DNA of 64,000 bases from Hominenteromicrobium sp900549945 (GTDB taxonomy: Bacteria; Bacillota; Clostridia; Oscillospirales; Acutalibacteraceae). The stretch spans positions 186,001 through 250,000 of the forward strand of contig CABRNK010000001.1 in the NCBI GenBank assembly GCA_902472305.1. The letters run 5' to 3'. A program made the position numbers and the translations under genes. Positions 45,093-53,517 of the stretch are shown in pieces (the first letter of the stretch is position 1; each line of letters begins with the position of its first letter). Below the pieces are notes generated by a model. The model was not told the origin of the DNA and made no database searches. It was given only the letters and a program-made list of their open reading frames with translations.

Positions 45093-45128
45093 ATATACCT
45101 TGACAGGCGAGGTATATGTGTGTAATAT
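45093..45128 (+). promoter_or_regulatory. PadR promoter and operator
   Basis: TTGACA (45100-45105) and TAATAT (45123-45128) have a 17-base spacer. The inverted repeat ATATACC (45093-45099) - N11 - GGTATAT (45111-45117) spans the -35 box, a likely autoregulatory site for the PadR protein encoded just downstream. Confidence 0.75.
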
Positions 45129-45181
45129 GTATGTTAAAGAGATAAGGTATTTCTCAAGACGAAGGAAAGGGGCGGTTTGCT

Positions 45182-45505
45182 ATGGCAATTGCGGCGGATC
45201 TGATCCGCGGGCATACGGATACGATTATTCTCGCGCAGCTCACGCACGGCGACAGCTACGGCTACAACATCAACCGCGTGATCCAGCGGATCACCGGCGG
45301 GCAGTACGAGCTCAAGGAAGCAACGCTCTACACGGCGTTTCGCCGCCTTGAGCAGAGCGGGCTGATCGTCTCCTATTGGGGGGACGAGAACACGGGCGCG
45401 CGCAGGCGGTACTATTCAATTACGTCTGCCGGGCGCGCGTATTACGAAACGCTGCTTTCGGACTGGGAGTATTCCCGAAATATCATCGAGCAGCTGATCC
45501 GGTAG
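45182..45505 (+). CDS. PadR family transcriptional regulator
   Basis: The 107-residue winged-helix protein has the PadR pattern: LAQLTHGDSYGYNINRVIQ, the recognition part ATLYTAFRRLEQSGLI, and the wing ARRRYYSITSAGRAYY. Subfamily 2 members have this short length. It should dimerise and repress its own operon by binding the palindrome over the promoter. GGAAAGGGGCGG precedes the ATG. The next two genes are typical PadR companions in Clostridia and respond to envelope stress or drugs in some species. Confidence 0.94.
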   Translation: MAIAADLIRGHTDTIILAQLTHGDSYGYNINRVIQRITGGQYELKEATLYTAFRRLEQSGLIVSYWGDENTGARRRYYSITSAGRAYYETLLSDWEYSRNIIEQLIR

Positions 45506-45555
45506 CGGAGCATGGTTCAAACCGGGGTTCGAGAAAACAAGGAGTGGTGATTTTA

Positions 45556-46242
45556 ATGGAGTACAACATCAGGGCTTACGTTGACGAGCTCTTCCGCGAT
45601 GCGCCGGATACGCAGCGCGCCTATGAGATGAAGGTGGAGCTTGTGCAGAATCTTCTCGACAAATACAACGATCTCGTCGCCTCCGGCAAAACGGAGGAGG
45701 ACGCCTACAATATCACGATCTACGGCATCGGAGACATTGCGGAGCTTCTCGAGGAGATGCGCCGCGAGGAGCCGGGGCACCCCGCCGGCGGGCAGGGCGC
45801 GACCTACTACAAGGCGATGTACCACTTCCGCAGGCGCAGTGCGGCGCTGACCGCCGTTGCCGTCTCGCTGTATATTTTCAGCATCATCCCGGTCATCGTG
45901 CTCGGCGTGCTCAGCTCGGAGCTGCACAGCGATTATATGGCGGCGCTCGGTGTCGCGGGCATGTTCACGTTTGCGGGCATAGCGACGGCGATTTTGATCT
46001 GGAATACCCTGACGAAGCCGAAGCACAACGACCCGCCGGAGATTGTCATCGACCTGTACAACCGCAAAAAGGGCGGCGGCCGCCCGATGCTCAAGGCGGT
46101 CGAATCCGGCTTCTGGGTTCTCGTGGTCGCGGTGTATTTTCTGCTGAGCTTTCTGACGCACCGCTGGGACATCACATGGATCATTTTCATCGCCGCGCCG
46201 GCCGTCTCGGCCATTCTGCACGCGGCGATTGAGCGCGGCTGA
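45556..46242 (+). CDS. DUF1700-like membrane protein of a PadR operon
   Basis: The 228-residue product has a cytoplasmic N-terminal helical domain (MEYNIRAYVDELFRDAPDTQ...IEELLEEM-like part, residues 1-75), of the kind called permease prefix or DUF1700, then four membrane helices (about 95-125, 130-155, 185-205 and 210-225). Function is unknown; related proteins sit in envelope-stress operons with PadR and DUF4097 genes, as here. AAGGAGTGG precedes the ATG at 45556, 50 bases after the PadR stop. Confidence 0.8.
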   Translation: MEYNIRAYVDELFRDAPDTQRAYEMKVELVQNLLDKYNDLVASGKTEEDAYNITIYGIGDIAELLEEMRREEPGHPAGGQGATYYKAMYHFRRRSAALTAVAVSLYIFSIIPVIVLGVLSSELHSDYMAALGVAGMFTFAGIATAILIWNTLTKPKHNDPPEIVIDLYNRKKGGGRPMLKAVESGFWVLVVAVYFLLSFLTHRWDITWIIFIAAPAVSAILHAAIERG

Positions 46243-46261
46243 GGGAAAGGGAGGCATCGGG

Positions 46262-47248
46262 ATGAAAACGCATAAGGCTCTCAAAATCGCGGCGCTGAGC
46301 TGCGTCGCCGTGTTTGCGATCGGCGTGCTGGCTTTCGGGCTTGCGACCGGCTTCGGTATTCGCGACCTGCTCGGCTTTTGGAGAGATACGGAGCAGAACG
46401 GCAGCTACGATACGCCGTACACCTACACGGAATCGCTCGAGTACCTCGACGAGCTGGCGATCGACTGGGCCGCCGGCCCCGTGACGCTCTCGCTTTACGA
46501 CGGCGACGACGTGACCGTCACGGAGACGGCGCAGCGCGCGCTCAAGGAGGACGAAAAGCTGTCGCTCGAAATCGACGGCGGCAAGCTCACGGTCCGCTGG
46601 AACAGCGCTTGGCTGAACCTCGGCGTTTCCGGCGGCGATTCCAAGCGGCTCGAGGTGCAGGTGCCGAGAGCGCTTGCCGGCGATCTTTCGAGGATCTCGG
46701 TGTATACGGCCTCGGGCACGCTTCAAACGGCTGATTTCGCGGCGCGCGAGATTTCGCTGAAAACGGTGTCCGGCGGCATCGAAGCCTCTAATCTCAGCGC
46801 CGGGCGGCTCGCGCTGAATTCGACCTCCGGGACGATCCGCGGCGAAGGGCTCGAGGGCACGGAGCGGCTGGAGGCGGGGAACGTCTCCGGCAAAACGGCG
46901 CTCGCGGGCGTTCGGGCCGGGACGCTGAAGATTTCCTCGACCTCCGGCACGATCGAGGCAGAGGGCGCCGCGGCCTCGGCGGACTGCGGCTCGGTTTCCG
47001 GCGCGGTTTCGCTGACGATGCAGACGTGGGCGGAGGAGACGGCGATCTCGACGGTCAGCGGCGGCGTCACGCTGCGCGGGCCGGAGACGGAGGCCGGCTT
47101 CACGTGCCGCTACTCGACGGTTTCCGGCGATATGACGTGCGGTTTCAATGTGAAGCAGAGCGGCAGCGAATATATCGCCGGCAAGGGCGAGGCCGCGGTC
47201 AGCATCACCACCACCTCGGGCGATGCGGAGCTCGGACCGATACAGTAA
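46262..47248 (+). CDS. DUF4097 family beta-solenoid-like protein
   Basis: The 328-residue protein has an N-terminal membrane helix (about residues 8-32) and an extracellular part rich in repeated short strands such as TVSGGIEASNLSAG, TSGTIRGEGLEG, VSGKTALAG and TSGTIEAEG, the DUF4097 (adhesin-like) pattern. It should form a beta-solenoid on the cell surface. Such proteins are linked to the LiaFSR and PadR envelope-stress systems. The ATG at 46262 has GGGAGG upstream and is 19 bases after the preceding gene. The operon ends at a strong terminator. Confidence 0.88.
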   Translation: MKTHKALKIAALSCVAVFAIGVLAFGLATGFGIRDLLGFWRDTEQNGSYDTPYTYTESLEYLDELAIDWAAGPVTLSLYDGDDVTVTETAQRALKEDEKLSLEIDGGKLTVRWNSAWLNLGVSGGDSKRLEVQVPRALAGDLSRISVYTASGTLQTADFAAREISLKTVSGGIEASNLSAGRLALNSTSGTIRGEGLEGTERLEAGNVSGKTALAGVRAGTLKISSTSGTIEAEGAAASADCGSVSGAVSLTMQTWAEETAISTVSGGVTLRGPETEAGFTCRYSTVSGDMTCGFNVKQSGSEYIAGKGEAAVSITTTSGDAELGPIQ

Positions 47249-47277
47249 AAAGCGTGGGTTTCCGGCGCGGAAGTAAA

Positions 47278-47303
47278 AAGGGCGGCCTGATCGGCCGCCC
47301 TTT
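47278..47303. terminator. Bidirectional intrinsic terminator
   Basis: AAAGGGCGGCC, a TGATC loop and GGCCGCCCTTT make a compact stem between converging genes. Confidence 0.85.
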
Positions 47304-47312
47304 CTGGCATGC

Positions 47313-47792
47313 TTATGCGTTCGGTGTGTTGTGCTTGCCGGTGACCGATTCTATGTCGATGCACCAGACAGCCGTGTGGGCCGGGCCGGTTTCGATGCAC
47401 GCGATCTGCTCCTGCGGGATGCTCGGCGCAAAACGCGCGCAGAGCAGGCGCAGCGCGGCGCGCTTTTCCTCGAGATCCGTGAGCTCGCGCGCGGTGCCGC
47501 GGACGACCGCCGAGGCGTAGTGCGTCGTGAGGCCCGGCTCGTCGATCTCGGCGCCGTCGACAAAGAGCACGCAGACCTTCGGGTTCTGCCGGAGCAAATC
47601 GCCCTTCAGGCCCTCGTAGGCGGCGTGGTAGTACAGCTTGCCGCCGTCGCGCACGAGGTTGAGTGCAACGGCATACGGCGTGCCGTCCGGCGCGCACATA
47701 GACACGGTGCCGAAGGTACTGCGGTCGATCGCTTCGAACGCCGCCTCGCGGCTGAGCGCGCGGTCCGCGCGGCGCATTTTCGTGTTTTCCAT
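47313..47792 (-). CDS. Nim-like FMN-binding pyridoxamine 5'-phosphate oxidase family protein
   Basis: The 159-residue split-barrel protein starts MENTKMRRADRALSREAAFE and has STFGTVSMCAPDGTPYAVALN, GGKLYYHAAYEGLKGDLLRQNPKV and VVRGTARELTDLEEKRAALRLL, the pattern of the Nim group, some members of which confer nitroimidazole resistance. It should bind FMN or a related flavin; the reaction is not known. ATG 47792 follows AAGGGGGC. Longer upstream frames are Arg-rich and unlikely. It is monocistronic. Confidence 0.88.
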   Translation of the reverse strand: MENTKMRRADRALSREAAFEAIDRSTFGTVSMCAPDGTPYAVALNLVRDGGKLYYHAAYEGLKGDLLRQNPKVCVLFVDGAEIDEPGLTTHYASAVVRGTARELTDLEEKRAALRLLCARFAPSIPQEQIACIETGPAHTAVWCIDIESVTGKHNTPNA

Positions 47793-47939
47793 AGGTAAAA
47801 GCCCCCTTCTGCGGGCGCGGCCGCCGCCCCTGCGGCATGCGGCGCGCTCTGTTTCCGGTTTCAGTATAGCACGGTGCGGTGCAGGGGGCAAGTGCGGCGC
47901 GCATTTTTGTGGAGAAGTTTAAAAAAGTCCGCAAAGCCC

Positions 47940-47968
47940 TTGTTTTCCGGCGCGATTTCGTGTAAATT
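47940..47968 (+). promoter_or_regulatory. Sigma-A promoter of the Cof-type HAD gene
   Basis: TTGTTT (47940-47945) and TAAATT (47963-47968) have a 17-base spacer. Confidence 0.6.
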
Positions 47969-48034
47969 AAGATGGAATGGCAAAAGGCTGCGGCGGCTCG
48001 GGCCGCGGCGCGGAAAGGGATGGGATTTTTGAAG

Positions 48035-48880
48035 ATGACAGAGAGGAAGCCGGTTCGGCTCGTGGCCTTTGATCTTGACGGCACGACGCTGCACGGGCAC
48101 GCGCAGCTTTCCGCGCGCAACCGGCAGGCGATGGAGCGGGCCAGCGCGGCGGGCGTGCTGCTGGTGCCGGCGACGGGGCGCGTGAAAAACTTCATCCCGC
48201 CGTGTCTGACGGAGCTGCCGTTTATCCGCTACGCGATCACCTCGAACGGCGGCGCGGTGTGGGACCTGCGCGAGGACAGGCTGCTGTGCAGCGATTTGAT
48301 CCCGACGGAGACGGCGATGCAGGTGCAGCGTATTTTCGACGACTATCCGCTCTACGTGGAATATTACGTGAACGGCAGCGGCGTGACGCGGCGCGGCGAC
48401 CCGGAAAAGGCGGGCACGCTTTACGGCCTGCCGGAAAAGCTGTTTTACTTTCTGACGAAGCGCTACGTTTTTGCGGACAGCCTTTCGGGCTATCTGCGCG
48501 AAACCGGCGCCGAGCCGGAGAAAATCAACATGATGTTCATCCCCGAAAAGGTGCGCGAGGCGGTGCTTCTGCGCCTGCGTGCGCTCGACGGCATTGAGAT
48601 CACATACTCGAACGTAGACAACATCGAGATCAACCGCAGGGGCTGCAATAAGGGCACGGCGCTCGTCTCGCTCTGCGCGGCGCTCGGGCTCGACCCCGCG
48701 GAGACGATGGCGGTCGGCGACAACGGCAACGACCTCGGTATGCTGCGCGCCGCGGGCCTCGCGGCGGTGGTCGGCAACGGGATCCCCGCGGTCAAGGCGC
48801 TGGCGGATGTGGTTGTCGCGCCGTGCGCGGACGACGGCTTCGCCGAGGCCGTCGAGCGGTTCGCGCTTGCCGAGGGCTGA
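48035..48880 (+). CDS. Cof-type HAD family hydrolase
   Basis: The 281-residue product has motif I LVAFDLDGTTLHGH, motif II VPATGR, and a C-terminal KGTALVSLCAALGL followed by AVGDNGNDLGMLRAAG, which is the Cof/YidA arrangement with a large type C2 cap (about residues 85-195). It dephosphorylates sugar phosphates or nucleotide cofactors. The start at 48035 is not certain: GGAAAGGGA is 15 bases upstream, and an in-frame ATG at 48020 lies immediately next to that site. The alkaline-phosphatase-like gene follows after 109 bases. Confidence 0.9.
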   Translation: MTERKPVRLVAFDLDGTTLHGHAQLSARNRQAMERASAAGVLLVPATGRVKNFIPPCLTELPFIRYAITSNGGAVWDLREDRLLCSDLIPTETAMQVQRIFDDYPLYVEYYVNGSGVTRRGDPEKAGTLYGLPEKLFYFLTKRYVFADSLSGYLRETGAEPEKINMMFIPEKVREAVLLRLRALDGIEITYSNVDNIEINRRGCNKGTALVSLCAALGLDPAETMAVGDNGNDLGMLRAAGLAAVVGNGIPAVKALADVVVAPCADDGFAEAVERFALAEG

Positions 48881-48989
48881 TCTGCACGGGCTGTGCGGCG
48901 GGCGTGGAAGCCGCATGCCGCGCAGCATCTTACACTTAGAAAGCACAACGAAAGGAAAAGCCCGTGCGCGGCGCGGGCGGGATTGCAGG

Positions 48990-49772
48990 ATGAAAAACAA
49001 GGCGGTTCTGATTTTGATCGACGGCATGCGCCCGGACGGGACGGCGGCGTGCGGAAACGACGCGTTTCAGGCGCTGATGCGGGCGGGCACGTCGTGCTTT
49101 CACGCGCGGACAGTCATGCCCTCGATGACGCTGCCGTGCCACGCCTCGCTCTTTTTCTCGGTGGAGCCGGAGCGGCACGGCATCACGGACAACACGTGGC
49201 ACCCGATGGTGCGCCCGATCGAGAGTATCGCGGACGTGGTCAAGAAATTCGGCGGTAAAACGGCGATGTTCTACAACTGGGAGGAGCTGCGCGACCTGAA
49301 CCGCCCCGGCTCGCTCGATTTCAGCCGCTTCCAGACGGAGGCGCTGCCGCTTGAGGCCGGCCTCGAGAGCGAGGACGCGCTGACCGACGCGGCGATCGAC
49401 TACATCGTGCGCGAGCAGCCGGATTTCACGTTCCTTTACCTCGGCTATACGGACTGCGCCGGGCACAACTGCGGCTGGATGTCGCCGGAATACCTGCGCA
49501 CGCTGGCCCACGCGCTCGGCTGCGTGCGGCGCGTTCATGCGGCGCTGCCCGCGGGCTACAGCCTCGCGCTGACCGCCGACCACGGCGGGCACGGCCGCAT
49601 GCACGGCGAGGACATCCCCGAGGATATGACGATCCCAGTCGTGTTCGCCGGCGCGCCGTTTGAGGCCGGCCGCGCGCTCGAAAGTTTGAGCATCAAGGAT
49701 ATCGCGCCCACGCTGCTCGAGGTGCTCGGCCTGCCGAAGCCCGCCGCGTGGGAGGGCCGAAGCATCCTTTAA
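48990..49772 (+). CDS. Alkaline phosphatase superfamily protein (nucleotide pyrophosphatase-like)
   Basis: The 260-residue enzyme has a metal-binding start LILIDGMRPDG, the nucleophile Thr in VMPSMTLPCHASLFF, GYTDCAGHNCGW, TADHGGHGRMHGED and a late DIAPTLLEVLG, giving the two-metal site of NPP-type phosphodiesterases. It is shorter than most (usually about 400 residues), missing insertions rather than core. It hydrolyses phosphodiester or pyrophosphate bonds in nucleotides or lipids; the substrate is unknown. No signal peptide was seen, so it acts in the cytoplasm. The ribosome site is weak. Confidence 0.88.
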   Translation: MKNKAVLILIDGMRPDGTAACGNDAFQALMRAGTSCFHARTVMPSMTLPCHASLFFSVEPERHGITDNTWHPMVRPIESIADVVKKFGGKTAMFYNWEELRDLNRPGSLDFSRFQTEALPLEAGLESEDALTDAAIDYIVREQPDFTFLYLGYTDCAGHNCGWMSPEYLRTLAHALGCVRRVHAALPAGYSLALTADHGGHGRMHGEDIPEDMTIPVVFAGAPFEAGRALESLSIKDIAPTLLEVLGLPKPAAWEGRSIL

Positions 49773-49859
49773 TGCTGGAAGCCGGCCGGTGTTTTAAGCG
49801 GTGCGGGGGCAGTCGGCTCCCGCAACACAATTCCGATGTGAAGGGGGAGAATCGCAGAG

Positions 49860-50372
49860 ATGGTTTGTAAAATAAGGAAATGGAGGCCTTCCGATGCGGC
49901 AGAGCTCGCAAAGGTGTTGTCGGATAAAGAAATACTCGATAATCTTCGGGATGGACTGCCGTATCCCTATACCGAGCAGGACGGCGCGGCGTTTATATCC
50001 GCCATGCTTGCCGCAGACGAAAGAGAGACCTTTGCGTTCGCCGTCACGGTGCAGGACAAAGCGGTCGGAAGCATCGGCGTTTTCCGGCAGGGGAACGTGC
50101 ACCGGAGAACGGCCGAGCTGGGGTATTATATCGCAAAGGAATACCGGGGAAAGGGTATGATGACGGAGGCGGTCCGACAGATTTGCACATATGTGTTCGA
50201 TAACAGCGATATTCTCCGCATTTACGCGGAACCGTTCTCCTATAACGCCGCGTCCTGCCGCGTTCTCGAAAAGGCGGGCTTTCAATACGAGGGAACGCTG
50301 CGCTGCAATGCCGTGAAGAACGGCAGGATTCTCGATATGAAAATGTACGCGCGGCTGAAAGATGAGCCGTGA
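49860..50372 (+). CDS. GNAT family N-acetyltransferase (RimJ/RimL type)
   Basis: The 170-residue acetyltransferase has the acetyl-CoA loop ELGYYIAKEYRGKGMMTEAV and the RimJ/RimL tail NAASCRVLEKAGFQYEGTLR. It could acetylate a ribosomal protein, amino acid or drug. AAGGGGGAGA precedes the ATG. Base use differs from the neighbours: the first 60 bases of the gene are about 48 percent G+C by direct count, and AGG and ATA codons appear that are rare nearby, which suggests recent acquisition. It is not clearly in an operon with the ABC-F gene downstream. Confidence 0.9.
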   Translation: MVCKIRKWRPSDAAELAKVLSDKEILDNLRDGLPYPYTEQDGAAFISAMLAADERETFAFAVTVQDKAVGSIGVFRQGNVHRRTAELGYYIAKEYRGKGMMTEAVRQICTYVFDNSDILRIYAEPFSYNAASCRVLEKAGFQYEGTLRCNAVKNGRILDMKMYARLKDEP

Positions 50373-50446
50373 TCTTCGAGCGAATGCGTTCGTTCGATTT
50401 ATAAATACATTCAATATATTTTGAAATAAAGAAAGGTTTTCGTATT

Positions 50447-52036
50447 ATGCTGAACGTTTCCGGTGTGGCCATCAATTTCGACGGCCAGAACCTCTTTTCC
50501 AATGTCAACCTGCAATTTCTGCCCGGCAACTGCTACGGCATCATCGGCGCGAACGGCGCGGGCAAATCCACGTTCCTGCGCATCCTCTCGGGCGACCTCG
50601 AGCCCTCGAAGGGCGACGTGTCGTTCGACCCGAAATACCGCATGTCGGTGCTCAAGCAGGATCATTTCGCCTATGAGAGCCAGACGATTTTCGACACGAT
50701 CATGCAGGGCAACGCGCGCCTTTTTGAGATTGCCGCCGAGAAGGAGGCGCTCTACGCCAAGCCCGATTTCAGCGAGGAGGACGGCAACCGCGCCGCCGAG
50801 CTCGAGGCCGAATTCGCCGAGCTAAACGGCTGGGACGCCGAAACCGAGGCCGCGAAGCTGATGCAGGGCCTCGGCCTCGACAGCCGCGGCATGTACAGTA
50901 CGATGAGCACGCTGAACCAGACCGAGAAGGTCAAGGTGCTTCTGGCGCGCGCGCTGTTCGGCGAGCCGGATATGATTTTGCTCGACGAGCCGACGAACGG
51001 CCTCGACGCGAAGGCGATCACATGGCTCGAGGATTTCCTCATCGAGTATGAGGGCACCGTCATCGTCGTCTCGCACGACCGCCACTTTTTGAACAACGTC
51101 TGCACGCACATCGTCGACGTCGATTACGGCAAGATCAAGATGTACGTGGGCAACTACGATTTCTGGTATGAATCGAGCCAGCTCATCCAGCGCATGCTGC
51201 GCGACCAGAACCGCAAGGCCGAGGAGAAGATCAAGGAGCTGCAAAACTTTATCCAGCGCTTCTCGGCGAACAAATCGAAGTCGCGTCAGGCGACCTCGCG
51301 CAAAAAGCTGCTCGACAAGATCACGGTCGAGGAGATGCCGGCTTCCTCCCGGCGGTACCCCTATGTCGGCTTCACGATGGACCGCGAGCTTGGCAAGGAC
51401 GTGCTGACGGTTTCGGGCCTCTCGAAAACCGTGGACGGTGTGAAGGTGCTCGACAACGTATCGTTTACGGTCGGCCGCGAGGACAAGATCGCGTTCGTCG
51501 CGAACAACGAATTCGCCGTGCCGACGCTTTTCAAGATCCTGATGGAGGAGCTGGAGCCGGACGAGGGCACGTTCAAATGGGGCGTTTCGACGAGCCGCTC
51601 GTATTTCCCGCAGGACAACTCCGCCTATTTCGGCGACACGGAGGATTCGATCATCAAATGGCTTGAGCAGTATTCGAAGGATACGACCGAAACGTATCTG
51701 CGCGGCTTCCTAGGCAAGATGCTCTTCTCCGGCGAGGATGTGTACAAGCCGGTTCAGGTGCTTTCCGGCGGCGAAAAGGTGCGCTGCATGCTCTCGCGCA
51801 TGATGATGTTCGGCAGCAACGTGCTGCTGCTCGACCAGCCGACGAACCACCTGGACCTCGAATCGATCACGGCGGTGAACAACGGCCTCATCGAGTTCAA
51901 GGGCGTCGTGCTGTTTTCCTCACACGACCACGAGTTCACCCAGACCGTCGCGAACCGCATCATCGAGATTCTGCCCGAGGGCGGCACGTTCGACCGCGTG
52001 ACGACGTACGACGAATATCTGGAAATGCGCGGCTGA
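50447..52036 (+). CDS. ABC-F family ATPase (YkpA/YbiT group)
   Basis: The 529-residue protein has two ABC domains and no membrane part. Domain 1 has Walker A GANGAGKST, Walker B MILLDEPTNGLD, but the signature reads LNQTE in place of LSGGE. Domain 2 has a good signature LSGGEKVRC but a degenerate Walker A (VANNEFAVPTLF, no Lys-Ser/Thr) and DQP in Walker B, with Gln464 where the catalytic Glu belongs. A basic linker (ANKSKSRQATSRKKLLDKI) joins them. ABC-F proteins bind ribosomes in translation or antibiotic protection; this group is mostly uncharacterised. AGAAAGG precedes the ATG. Confidence 0.94.
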   Translation: MLNVSGVAINFDGQNLFSNVNLQFLPGNCYGIIGANGAGKSTFLRILSGDLEPSKGDVSFDPKYRMSVLKQDHFAYESQTIFDTIMQGNARLFEIAAEKEALYAKPDFSEEDGNRAAELEAEFAELNGWDAETEAAKLMQGLGLDSRGMYSTMSTLNQTEKVKVLLARALFGEPDMILLDEPTNGLDAKAITWLEDFLIEYEGTVIVVSHDRHFLNNVCTHIVDVDYGKIKMYVGNYDFWYESSQLIQRMLRDQNRKAEEKIKELQNFIQRFSANKSKSRQATSRKKLLDKITVEEMPASSRRYPYVGFTMDRELGKDVLTVSGLSKTVDGVKVLDNVSFTVGREDKIAFVANNEFAVPTLFKILMEELEPDEGTFKWGVSTSRSYFPQDNSAYFGDTEDSIIKWLEQYSKDTTETYLRGFLGKMLFSGEDVYKPVQVLSGGEKVRCMLSRMMMFGSNVLLLDQPTNHLDLESITAVNNGLIEFKGVVLFSSHDHEFTQTVANRIIEILPEGGTFDRVTTYDEYLEMRG

Positions 52037-52067
52037 TGCCGGCCGGCGGCTGCCGGGCGCGTTTCCT

Positions 52068-52108
52068 TTAGGCCCGGTGTTTCAAGCGGCACCGGGCCTA
52101 AAATTTAT
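52068..52108 (+). terminator. Intrinsic terminator after the ABC-F gene
   Basis: TTTAGGCCCGGTG and CACCGGGCCTAAA form a 13-base stem followed by TTTATTTTTT. Confidence 0.9.
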
Positions 52109-52122
52109 TTTTTCAAAAGTTT

Positions 52123-52153
52123 TGTAACCGTGCGGGGCGAAATACTTACCTTA
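52123..52153 (+). promoter_or_regulatory. Candidate autoregulated ECF sigma promoter
   Basis: TGTAACCG (52123-52130) followed by CTTACCTTAT (52145-52154) looks like an ECF-type -35 and -10 pair, unlike the sigma-A promoters in this window. It lies right before the sigma-factor gene. Confidence 0.45.
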
Positions 52154-52182
52154 TGGGTGAAGGGAAGAAAGGGAGCGGTAAA

Positions 52183-52740
52183 ATGCTGGAAGACGAGAGA
52201 ATTCTCGCGCTGTACTGGGCGCGCGACGCGGCGGCCATTCAGGAGACGGACGTCAAATACGGGGCGCGGCTGCACGGCCTTTCGCGCCGCCTGCTGCCCG
52301 TGCGGGAGGACGCCGAGGAGTGCGTGAACGACACGTACCTCGGCGCGTGGAACGCGATCCCGCCGGCTCGGCCCGCGCACTTCTTCGCCTTTCTGGCGAA
52401 GCTCTGCCGCAATCTCGCCTGCAACCGGCTGGACTGGCTGAACGCCGCAAAGCGCCGTGCGGACGTCGTTTCGCTCACGGATGAGCTTGCGGCCTGCGTG
52501 CCCGGCGCGGACGGCGGCCGAGAGCAGGCACTGCGCGAGCTCGGCGGTCTGCTCTCCGATTTCCTGCGCGGCCTGCCGCAGGAGAGCCGCCTCTTTTTTC
52601 TGCGGCGCTACTGGTTTATGGATTCCGTGAAGGAAATTGCAGAGCGGTACGCGGTCGGCGAGAGCCGCGTCAAGACGAGCCTGTTCCGCACGCGGCGCAG
52701 GCTGCGCGAATACCTCGAGAAGGAGGGGATTTCCGTTTGA
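52183..52740 (+). CDS. ECF-type sigma-70 family sigma factor
   Basis: The 185-residue product has regions sigma-2 (EECVNDTYLGAWNAIPPARPAHFFAF, shortened: key DTYLGAWN) and sigma-4 (SVKEIAERYAVGESRVKTSLFRTRRRLREYL) with a helix-turn-helix, without regions 1 and 3, as in ECF sigma factors of Clostridia. It should direct RNA polymerase to a small set of stress or envelope genes, possibly including this operon. The ATG at 52183 follows GAAAGGGAG. The next gene starts 50 bases after its stop and probably encodes its anti-sigma protein. Confidence 0.92.
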   Translation: MLEDERILALYWARDAAAIQETDVKYGARLHGLSRRLLPVREDAEECVNDTYLGAWNAIPPARPAHFFAFLAKLCRNLACNRLDWLNAAKRRADVVSLTDELAACVPGADGGREQALRELGGLLSDFLRGLPQESRLFFLRRYWFMDSVKEIAERYAVGESRVKTSLFRTRRRLREYLEKEGISV

Positions 52741-52790
52741 AAGGGGAAAACAGCGCACAGCCCGCGGCGGGCAAAGGGGGAGAAAGCCGA

Positions 52791-53495
52791 ATGACCGGAA
52801 AAGATCTGTTTGCGGCGCTGAGCTTTGTGGACGACGCGCTGATCCTCGAGGCGGAGGAGGCAAAGCCTGCGCGACGCGCGTTTCCTGCGCAGGCCGTGCG
52901 CTGGGGCGCGGCGCTCGCCGCCTGCGTTTGCCTGCTCGTCGGCTGGGCGTTTGCGGCGGAGCGCCTGCGGTACGCGGGCAGCACGTCGAACGAAACGGCC
53001 GGTGCGGCGGAAGGCGCCGTGCAGGAGGCGGGCGGCATGCCTGAAACGGCCGAAGACAGCGCCGATGCGGGCTTCAGCGGGAAAATCATCGACCGCTATC
53101 TGGGCGAAAACGAGATGGCGACGTGTTATGCCGCGCCGCAGAACGGCACTTGGACGATCGAACAGCCGCTACAAGACATGCTGGACCGCTTTGCCGGCGA
53201 GGACGTGCGCTTCCTCGTGGCGTTCGATCTGTTTGCCGAGGAGACGCGCATCGACCCCGCGGACGACGCGTACGCGCGGGAGGCGGAGCGGCTGGCTGCG
53301 GCCGGCTACGACCTGCGCATTTTGCCGCAGGAGAGCGCTGCGGGGGAGACGATGCGCGTCTGCGGGCTGTTCACGGCGGAGCAGCTCGAGCAATTCGACG
53401 CGGCGGACGCATACGGCTACGATTTCTATTTCCCAAAGAATGCGGACGGCACGCCGCTCGATTGGAACGAACCGGCCGGGGAGCCGGCCGGCTGA
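52791..53495 (+). CDS. Probable anti-sigma factor
   Basis: The 234-residue protein has a short cytoplasmic N-terminus (MTGKDLFAALSFVDDALILEA), one membrane helix (about residues 38-58) and an extracellular part without a known fold. The N-terminal FVDDALIxEA pattern is common next to Clostridia ECF sigma factors and is a likely sigma-binding helix. It should hold the sigma factor at the membrane until a signal is sensed outside. ATG 52791 follows AAAGGGGGAG; a TTG at 52737 overlapping the sigma stop is a second possible start. Confidence 0.75.
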   Translation: MTGKDLFAALSFVDDALILEAEEAKPARRAFPAQAVRWGAALAACVCLLVGWAFAAERLRYAGSTSNETAGAAEGAVQEAGGMPETAEDSADAGFSGKIIDRYLGENEMATCYAAPQNGTWTIEQPLQDMLDRFAGEDVRFLVAFDLFAEETRIDPADDAYAREAERLAAAGYDLRILPQESAAGETMRVCGLFTAEQLEQFDAADAYGYDFYFPKNADGTPLDWNEPAGEPAG

Positions 53496-53517
53496 AAAAC
53501 GGACGGGAGGAAACGGT

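Noticed and set aside
45505..45541. GGGGTTCGAG as part of a tRNA gene
   Set aside because: No acceptor, D or anticodon stems can be formed around it.
50376..50398. CGAATGCGTTCG before the ABC-F gene as a LexA box
   Set aside because: The half-sites are two bases too close compared with CGAAC-N4-GTTCG, and no SOS gene follows.
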